NCBI RefSeq assembly: GCF_035083965.1
Contig: NC_089740.1
Location: forward strand, 15,843,552 to 15,907,551
Origin: Branchiostoma lanceolatum
Taxonomy: Eukaryota > Chordata > Leptocardii > Amphioxiformes > Branchiostomatidae
Reading direction: 5' to 3'
Length of the DNA stretch: 64,000 bases
The translations under genes and the position numbers were made by a program. Shown one piece after another: positions 57,301-64,000 of the stretch (the first letter of the stretch is position 1; every line of letters starts with the position of its first letter). The notes under the pieces were generated by a model. That model saw only the letters and a list, made by a program, of their open reading frames with translations. It was not told the origin of the DNA and made no database searches.

Positions 57301-60118
57301 AACTGGACGATCTACATGAAGAAACTGCTTACATCCATTGGCCTAGACCATATATGGTGCAATATTTCCCCTATTAATATGCATTGGGTGAAGTCCGCGT
57401 TAGATATACACAATTACACTTGCAGAGAGGAATTTAAAAATGACACTAAGCTACTTAAGTCCCCACTTACCGACCTGAAATATAACTCTAAATTCGAAAA
57501 CTATCTGAAAGACTACTCACGCCCAGAATCATGTACACTAAAATTCAAGGCCAGGGCTAATGTCTTAGAATTAGAAGGGAGGAAACTAAGCTGGAAAAAC
57601 TATAAAGGGGATGGTAAATGTAAAATATGCAACACGGGGGAAACTGAAACCATTGATCATTTCATACTAACTTGTCCGGGTTATCTTAAAGAAAGAACAG
57701 AAATGCTGTTACGTATGGAGAAGGATCTGTCCCGAAGTGGAGAAATGGAACCCTGGTATATGTTCATGAGCGGGAGCGCTAAAACCAAGCTGACATTCCT
57801 TCTAGGCTATGAAGGCCCCTCTGAAATAAAGATCGACACATACATTAAGACTTATCTGTGTAAGGCTTGGAAGATACGAAACTCGTAGGTAGCCCCATCA
57901 ACGACAATCACTCTGTATCATGACCGGGACCTTTTCCTTCCTCTCCGACACCATACAGCTCTCACAAATTACTTTTTATGTTATGATTTACATGACTTAA
58001 TATGCTTTATCTATAGCTAAGCGACATTATGTTCTGATCAAGACGTTAAGTTCTGTTCTATACGCTTTAATTTGCTTACATTATGTCCCGTTCAAGAATT
58101 TAAGTTCTGTCTTATACGACTTATTTTGCCTACGTTATGTTTTTGTCCTAGACCTTAAGCTCTGTTCTATACGACTTAATTTGCTTACATTATGTTTGAG
58201 TTCAAGGCTTTAAGTTTTGTTCTATACGACCTAATTTGCTTACAATATGTTTTGTTCAAGACCTTAAGTTCTATCTATATGACTTAATCTGCCTACTTTA
58301 TGTTTTGTTCAAGACTTTAAGTTTTATTTTGTACGACTTAATTCACCTACATTATGTTTTGTTCGAGACTTTATGTTTTGTTTACACGACTTAATTCGCC
58401 TACTATCTTAAATCAAGCGACAGCATGTTCTTATACACGACCTTCTGTTATGACATATACGGATATATCATTATCACCATTACTATGCTATTGTTATTAT
58501 GTATTGTTGTATTTATAATTGTCCATACTTGATTTGATTTGATTTGTAACGCACACGTGACAGGAAGCGTTGTGCCACCGATTTTAAGGTGAAATAAAGT
58601 TCAAAGTTCAAAGTTCAACCTGAGGGGGGAAGTTGGGGAAGGTCGTATCTAGGTCACCAAATGGCAGCCGCCCAGACCCTTAAGACAGGATGAGCATTGT
58701 TCCCCCCAGACCTGAGATTGTACAAGGAGACGGTCAGGAGGAAGGGGGGGAAGTTGGAGTGTGTCTGCAGCCCCCCCTCATGCTGCAGCACCCCCCCCCC
58801 CAAACCTCACCCCTCATGTGTAATAAGTGACCATTGTTCCCCCCAGACCTGAGACTGTACAAGGAGACAGTTGGGAGGAAGGGGGAGAAGTGGGAGTGTG
58901 TCTGCAGCAGTCTTAAGGAGTGGACTTCCTTCGTGAAGAAGTTCCGCAAGTCGTCGCACCCGCAGGAGAAGGAGCTGTACGAGTTTCTGCACGGCCAGCT
59001 GCTACCTCTGATCCTGGGGCCGCTACAGACCCTGGAGGGGATCTCTCAGGTAACACCCCCCCTCTAACTACCCCCCTCTAACTACCCCCCTACACACACA
59101 CAGGTAACCCCCCTCCAGCTGTTACCTCTGAATAGTCTGATCCTGGGGCCGCTACAGACCCTGGAGGGGATCTCTCAGGTAACACCCCCGTCTAACTACC
59201 ACCCTCTGGTAAAACCCCCCTCCCCCCTCCCCCCCTCTCAGGTAACAACACCCTTTAACCCTTTAACCTATCCCCCTTCAGGTAACCCCCCTCTAACTAC
59301 CCCCATATTTACTATGTACAATAGTTGTTGCCAAGTTCTTCTTTATGTCGTAGCAAAGTCAGCATCTTAAAGATTGGGTTAAGATTGTTGTTCCTCCTTA
59401 GGGTATAAGAGTGAAAGTTAAGATTGTTGTTCCTCCTTAAGGAATAAGAATGAGAGTTAAGATTGTTGTTCCTCCTTAAGGAATAAGAATGAGAGTTATG
59501 ATTGTTGTTCCTCCTTAAGAAGTAAGAATGAGAGTTAAAATTCTTGTTCCTTAAGGAGAGAGGATGAGGGGTAAGGAGGGAGGATAAGAGTTAAGATTGT
59601 TCCTTAAGGAGTGAGGATGAGGTTTAAAATTGTTGTTCTCTCCCAGGATGCTGACAGGAAGAGGTTTGAGACGGCTGAGTTCTTAAGGAGGGAGGATGAG
59701 GGTTAAGATAGTTCCTTAAGGAGGGAGGATATAAGAGTTAAGATTGTTCCTTAAGGAGTGAGGATAAAAGTAAAGATGGTTGTTCTCCCCCAGGATGCTG
59801 ACAGGAGGAGGTTTGAGACGGCCGAGTTCTTAAGGAGGGAGGATGAGGGTTAAGATTGTTCCTTAAGGAGGGAGTATGAGGGTTAAGATTGTTCCTTAAG
59901 GAGAGAGGATAAAAGTTGAGATCGTTGTTCTTCCCCAGGATGCTGACAGGAGGAGGTTCGAGACGGCCGAGTTCTTAAGGAGGGAGGATGAGGAGGTGAA
60001 CCAGGTCGTGCGACCTTCCCGCTACGACGGCAACAACATCACCCGACGCCGAGGGCCCCTGGCAGTTCCGAGCAGTACTGCAACCTCCGCCGCCTCAGTT
60101 GCCCCACCAGAAAATGCG
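48381..60118 (+). CDS. CECR2: CECR2-type N-terminal region of a CECR2-BCL9 chimeric gene
   Basis: Eight exons: 48381-48405, 53094-53200, 54057-54151, 54886-54994, 56206-56301, 56491-56545, 58847-59049 and 59939-60118. All phases agree, for 290 residues from MPRARKNA. LRGAWELVQVAQFLRLF, then ADTLARLLRYLFTRTDI, IGQDSLKNTYWYFDDLRLYK and W-C-W--F--FRKSSHPQEKELYEFL match in order the N-terminal DDT/WHIM-like region of CECR2, a subunit of an ISWI remodelling complex. No bromodomain or AT-hook follows. Instead the last exon ends in phase 0 and the next acceptor in frame (60449) leads into BCL9. Reading through the 60119 donor meets a stop at 60167-60169, a possible short isoform. The start exon is 4.7 kb away and rests on phase and ATG context. 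Confidence 0.75.
49316..49445. repeat. Dispersed inverted repeat (family also in introns)
   Basis: Contains AACAGTTACTCAAGCAACTGG and a complementary GAGTAACTGTTGTTACCTTGG arm. Relatives are at 7319-7447, 35465-35570, 38520-38700 and 53885-53977. Several carry GACAG-GGAT-CTGTC next to GAAACGTCTG, a pattern often seen near retroelement ends. Confidence 0.6.
49950..50615. repeat. 15-base minisatellite, about 43 units
   Basis: GGTCCCGACCTGCCT units with T/A/C variants at two positions. All frames on both strands stay open because the unit is a multiple of three, so the long SRPAW repeat frame is not evidence of a gene. It lies in the large first intron of the CECR2-BCL9 gene. Confidence 0.95.
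50690..51013 (-). mobile_element. LINE 3' end (minus strand)
   Basis: A minus-strand frame from 51013 ends in ESAYRCDFCGRDCHSRI-GLFSH, preceded by SGEARLM and KELCNRTE. This is the zinc-finger-like tail of an invertebrate non-LTR retrotransposon protein. A short TA tail follows at 50690. Same family as 3210-3680. Confidence 0.65.
51655..51830. repeat. 23-base minisatellite
   Basis: Six to seven units of GGGACACCGAAATCTTAAAT type in an intron. Confidence 0.9.
52480..53093 (+). repeat. ~125-base array from the 5' edge of CECR2-like exon 2
   Basis: Four units precede the real exon (53094). Each has TTCCCTTACAG plus the first ~50 coding bases (GAGGTGCGGCAGGACCTGCG...GGGAGCTAGT), then TGATCAGTACAGTTAG. 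In the copies the frame meets the TAG of CAGTTAG, so splicing to a copy without skipping would terminate translation. Confidence 0.9.
53292..53479. mobile_element. TA-flanked MITE
   Basis: The ends CTGTAAAT and ATTTACAG are flanked by TA on both sides (53290-53291, 53480-53481). The interior has inverted TTCGCGGTGGTTT-type motifs. It fits a Tc1/mariner-type MITE. Confidence 0.75.
56010..56205 (+). repeat. ~85-base array from the 5' edge of CECR2-like exon 5
   Basis: Two truncated copies of GCAGCTGGTGTTCCTGAAGG with their acceptor precede the real exon at 56206. Copies read into GTGTGTAGAAC, which carries a stop. Confidence 0.9.
56870..58620 (+). mobile_element. 5'-truncated non-LTR retrotransposon, 3' part with open frame
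   Basis: An uninterrupted frame runs from about 56865 to the stop at 57886-57888 (about 340 codons). It includes SINYGCATWAPS, MGELGWLPI and the Cys/His motif CKICNTGETETIDHFILTC, typical of the C-terminal part of LINE ORF2 after the reverse transcriptase. The 3' UTR (58000-58400) contains about six ~60-base repeats (CTATACGACTTAATTTGC). The element ends in AATAAAGTTCAAAGTTCAAAGTTC, a short tandem tail. It sits in the intron between exons 56545 and 58847. The catalytic reverse transcriptase core is missing. Confidence 0.85.
58700..58800 (+). repeat. Decayed copy of the 5' edge of CECR2-like exon 7
   Basis: GTTCCCCCCAGACCTGAGA and the next ~60 bases match the exon start at 58847 but with frameshifts and a C-run. 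A similar copy of the 3' edge of the same exon follows at about 59118-59180. Confidence 0.8.
59640..59938 (+). repeat. Array from the 5' edge of CECR2-like exon 8
   Basis: Two copies (acceptors near 59646 and 59793) of CCAGGATGCTGACAGGA and ~50 coding bases precede the real exon at 59939, embedded in TTAAGATTGTTCCTTAAGGA repeats. Confidence 0.85.
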
Positions 60119-60448
60119 GTAGGTTTAACGGCAGCGTTTCCTGTTGTCCTTTCTGAATGGGTTCCCTGAGAGCAGATCCTCTGACAAGGTTCTGACTGAC
60201 CAGGGATGCCGCTAGGTCACCTGTGGCCACAGTCTTCAACTGTGAGCTGTCGGACAGTAATTTTGCCCCTCAGGAAGCCTTAGAATGCCCCCTTTTAACT
60301 AGAAAAACCCTGCTGAAAGGATTCTTCAGTCGTTCCCTATGTGTATCTAAGAATGTTGTAGAGGAATGTTGAAAGTTTTTACAAGAGTTTCTCAACATAG
60401 AAGTCCTGTATAACAACAGTGCCTCCCTCCCCCCCATCCCACCCCCAG

Positions 60449-63400
60449 GCTGAGACCCATGCGCTGGAATCAGAGCAGAACTCTGCCCAGAACGATCCAC
60501 CTGAGAGGGAACCAGACGTAACCAGTCCAAACCAGTTCAGACCTGTTCCAACCCAGGATGGAACCGGTCCCAAACCGGATAGAACCAGTCCCACACCAGA
60601 CAGAACCGGTCCCAGCCAGGACGTCACCAGTCCCAACCTGAACATAACCAGTCCAAACCAGGACAAAACCGGTCCAAACCAGTTCAGAAGCGGTTCCAGC
60701 CAGTCTCAGGAGGACACAGCTGGTTCTGACTGGTCCAGCGCTGACCTGCTGCCCGTCAAGCCCTCAGGAAAGAAGCGGAAACGAGAGACGTCGACGGATT
60801 CGCGGGACAGCAGTGGGACGGGACAGAGCGACACAAGCAAGGGTGACATGAGTAAGCCGTTTTCTGTCCCCTCTTTACTAGAGCTGTGTACCTAAACAAA
60901 TTTTAGGTACAGGTACAGGTACATGGGTTAAGGTACAGGTCGGGACCTGAACCAGTACCTGAACTACTTGTTTGGAAAATGCTAGATTTTTGATAAGGAC
61001 AAAAGCATGTTTGAACTGGTGAAAACATAATTTTTGATTGTGCCAGGTATTATTTTTATGAAAACACAGATGAAAATTTGACTCCAGCCATGCAAATGTG
61101 TTTTCTGTGCTTTAAAGTGGCTTTAGAGCACTGCCACGGTAATTTCATAGTAATTTTATCTGTCAAAGTGACCATCCCCTGAGTCAGGTCCAGTACCGAT
61201 ACAGCAGGGTCAGGTATTTTGGACCTGTACCTAATTCATTGTACCAGGTACTGTATCGGTACAGCGTACTGGTACACAGCTCTACTCTTTACGTAACCAT
61301 GCCAGTAACTGTTCACTGTGACGTCACATACAGCCAGTAAACAATGATTTGATCACCTTAGAAAAGGAAATGTCAAGAGGGAATAATTTTGTTTCAAGGT
61401 GTGAGATTTAGTCATGAAAGAATGGTGTATGGTTTGCACCGATGCATATCTTTTGTGATTGAATAATGCCATTTCTGTAGAGTACAAACAGGAAATATTG
61501 CCTTGTTTCTGAATTGAATTGAAATTTCGTTTTTAGGATGTAAGGATTCCGGAGTTGCCAAAAGAATGACAAGGCAGGACGGGGAAAAAAAGTGTTTCAA
61601 ATGTTGGTCCAACCCTGACGGTTTGTTTCAGGAACCCCTGAGCTGATGGGACCCCCTCCCGCGCCACCCCCCTCCAGCCTCCCCCCTGCTGCCGATGCCC
61701 CCCCTCTGCAGAACGTCCCAGCAAAGAAACAGCAGCAGTATGCCTACATCTTTTCTACGGAGCTGGCGAACAAGGCGAGTCTTACATAACTAAAACCAGC
61801 ACACAACAAACAAACAAACAAACAAACAAACTATCAAGGTTCATAAGCTGGCGAACAAGGCGAGTTCTGTGGAGTAGAGTTTGTCACACATGAGTATAGA
61901 GGTTCATAAGCTGGCGAACAAGGCGAGTTCTGTGGAGTGTGTTGCACATGACTATAGAGGTTCAGAATCTGCTTCAAACAGCTCACAGTTTGCTGCAATA
62001 TGATCCTTTTGTTATATGATCCTTTCGTAACATGATTCCCTCTGTAACTTGATTCCCTGAATTTGATACATCTATAATCCTTTCCTTAAGTAACATGATC
62101 CTCCTGTCCCCCTAGGCAGCAGAGGCCGTACTGCAGGGGCGAGTGCAGTCCATTGTGGCGTTCCACATGGAACACGTGACACGAGCACGGATCGACCGCG
62201 TGCGTCACAGCGAACAGGTGGGTTACGTCAGCTTTATTCTGCCTTGATTTATCTATTAATTAGCTTAGAACTGAATACCCCATATATTAGTAATGTCTAG
62301 ATAATCAAATACTCCAAATTTCATATGCTGTTTCCATAGCAACAGCTGTTTCAGTTACAGTCTGTTAACCCATGGCAACAGCTGTGTCAGATGCAGTTTG
62401 GTAACCCATGGCAACAGCTGTGTCAGATGCAGTTTGGTAACCCATAGCAACAGCTGTATCAGATGCAGTTTGGTAACCCATAGCAACAGCTGTGTCAGAT
62501 GTAGTTTGGTAACCCATAGCAACAGCTGTATCAGATGCAGTTTGGTAACCCATAGCAACAGCTGTTTCAGTTACAGTCTGTTAACCCATGGCAACAGCTG
62601 TGTCAGTTACAGTCTGTTAACCCATGGCAACAGCTGTGTCAGTTACAGTCTGTAACCCATGGCAACAGCTGACAGGTGCTCTCCCCATCTCTCCCCATCT
62701 GCAGGTGCAGTCTGGTAACCCGTGGCAACAGATGCAGGCGAGCCAGCTGGGGTTCGGGTCGGACCTGGGGCTGAACCCCTCCGCAGGGGGTCCGGCGCCC
62801 CAGCTGCCGTCCAAGCCGCCCCCGCCCTACCCGGGCAGCGCCACTCTGGAGGCGGGGGGGACGGAGGGCCTGACCCCGGAGCAGCTGCGGCACCGGCAGG
62901 AGCGGCTCATGACCATCCAGCGCATGCACAAGCTGCTGTTCCCCGAGCAGGCCCAGACAGCGCCCCCTAGCGACTCTCTGGCGGCGCAGCAGCAGCTCGA
63001 CCTGGCCAGCCTGCAGGGACAGCTGCAAGGTCAGGCCCTGCAAGGTCAAGGCCAGCCGCGGCCCGGCATGCAGATTGGCCCGGCCCGACCTGTGGGCCCG
63101 GGGGGGCTCACCATGCAGCAGCCCAGCCCGGGAAACCTGCCCAACAACCAGATGATGTCACCGCATGGACTGATGACATCACAGGCAAACATGATGACAT
63201 CGCAGGGTTGGAGTGACCCTTCCCAGGGTGCACCAGCCCACAAGGCGGCCATGATGGGGCTGGGGTCGCCGGGGTCGGAGGGCATGGGGTCGCCGGGGCA
63301 GCTGGGGGAGGATCAGATGTCGGCGGCGCAGATCGAGTGGCGGCGGCTGGAAGAGAGCTTCTACCGCGAGAAACGGAAACGGATGCTGGAGCAGCAGATG

Positions 63401-64000
63401 ATGCGCGGCCAGCCCTACCCGGGACAGAGGTAACCTAACTTTCACTTTCTCACAGAGGTAACTTTCACTTTCACTTTCTTACAGCCCTCCCCTGGACAGA
63501 GGTAACACACTTTCACTTTCTTACAGCCCTACTTGGGACAGAGGTAACCCAACTTTCACTTTCACTTTCTTACAGCCCTACCTGGGACAGAGGTAATGCA
63601 AGTTTCACTTTCTTACAGCCGAACTGGGAAAAACTCCATACAAGAAACACCATTTCCAGGAAAAACTGTTTCCAGGAAAAAAAACTTGTTCAGGAAAGAA
63701 AAAATTTCCAGGGAATGCACTTTTCAGGAAAAAGGCTTTACCAGAAAATCACTTTCCAGGAAAAAACTTCTCCAATAACACACTCTCTGCTCCCCTTACA
63801 GGTACCCCGCTCCACAGCAGTTCTTACCTCAGGACTACGATGGCCCACCAGACGCCCAGGAGGCCTCGCAGACTATGCAGCCCCCGCCGCCCTACCAGGA
63901 CCTGGCGCGGTTACCGCGACAACCACGACAGCAAACCGGCTTCTCTACCTCATTTGGCGAGCCCTACGCGCTGCAGTCCCAGCCACAGGCACAGGGGGCG
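60449..64000 (+). CDS. BCL9: BCL9/legless region of the CECR2-BCL9 gene (3' end beyond window)
   Basis: Exons 60449-60851, 61632-61774, 62116-62217, 62705-63429 and 63802-64000 (open at the window end) are in phase with each other and with the CECR2-type exon ending at 60118. Features in order: Pro/Thr-rich repeat (TSPNQ, TGPK); basic GKKRKRE, like the BCL9 nuclear signal; HD1 YIFSTELANKAAEAVLQG, which in BCL9 binds the Pygopus PHD finger; HD2 LTPEQLRHRQERLMTIQRMH with LLFPEQ, the beta-catenin-binding helix; HD3 SAAQIEWRRLEESFYREKRK. BCL9 is a Wnt-pathway co-activator in the nucleus. The first exon has no in-frame ATG near its start, so it must be spliced to something upstream. The intron at 61775 starts with GC rather than GT. 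Confidence 0.9.
61840..61935 (+). repeat. Copies of the HD1 exon 3' edge with its GC donor
   Basis: AGCTGGCGAACAAGGCGAGT, the end of the exon at 61774 plus the GC donor, recurs at about 61846 and 61909 in ~60-base units. Confidence 0.85.
62340..62704 (+). repeat. ~40-base array from the 5' edge of the HD2 exon
   Basis: About eight units of CAGTCTGTTAACCCATGGCAACAGCTGTGTCAG type match the start of the real exon (GCAGTCTGGTAACCCGTGGC at 62707), again copying an exon edge into the intron. Confidence 0.9.
63430..63640 (+). repeat. Array from the 3' edge of the HD3 exon
   Basis: Three units of CCCTACCTGGGACAGAGGTAA and TTTCACTTTCTTACAG follow the real exon end at 63429, giving repeated AG/GTAA donors and TTACAG acceptors. 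A further TTTCCAGGAAAAA repeat fills 63640-63775. Confidence 0.85.

Overview
The window is eukaryotic nuclear DNA, most likely from a lancelet (Branchiostoma) or another intron-rich marine invertebrate. The reasons are: genes split by many GT-AG introns; animal-only modules (BCL9 homology domains, a CECR2-type N-terminus, an ANK-LRR-Roc-COR protein); and a dense load of LINE ends, tRNA-derived SINEs, terminal-inverted-repeat elements and minisatellites. The species is inferred from style and gene content, not proven.

Layout. 1-5.0 kb holds no gene I can support, only repeats. 5.0-13.9 kb (+) is a two-exon gene for a very long low-complexity protein with five copies of a ~120-residue domain I do not recognise. 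14-16.8 kb holds an inverted-repeat element and two minisatellites. 16.8-22.2 kb (-) is an eight-exon gene for a HypX/HoxX-like protein, a formyltransferase fused to an enoyl-CoA-hydratase fold, with a likely mitochondrial presequence. In bacteria this family makes carbon monoxide for [NiFe]-hydrogenase assembly. 22.3-26.6 kb is retroelement debris, including a tandem segmental duplication. 26.65-44.76 kb (+) is a 17-exon ANK-LRR-Roc-COR GTPase with a Cys-rich tail and no kinase. Its introns carry SINEs, a hAT-like element and a Mutator-like element. 45-48 kb is 3' flank and intergenic. 48.38-64.0 kb (+) is a gene whose 5' exons encode a CECR2-type N-terminus. Its 3' exons, joined without any phase break, encode BCL9/legless (HD1, HD2, HD3), and it runs off the window end.

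I rebuilt exon chains by hand from splice sites and codon phase. All internal junctions of the four genes keep frame. Start exons of the Roco and CECR2-BCL9 genes rest on phase plus a good ATG only.

The three most notable points are: (1) an animal HypX-like gene; (2) a recurrent pattern in which small tandem arrays are built from the edge of an exon together with its splice site (or stop codon), seen at about twenty exon boundaries in three unrelated genes; (3) the apparent CECR2-BCL9 chimera. The genes share no obvious pathway. The BCL9 part points to Wnt/beta-catenin transcription, the Roco protein to GTPase scaffolding, and the HypX-like protein to one-carbon metabolism.
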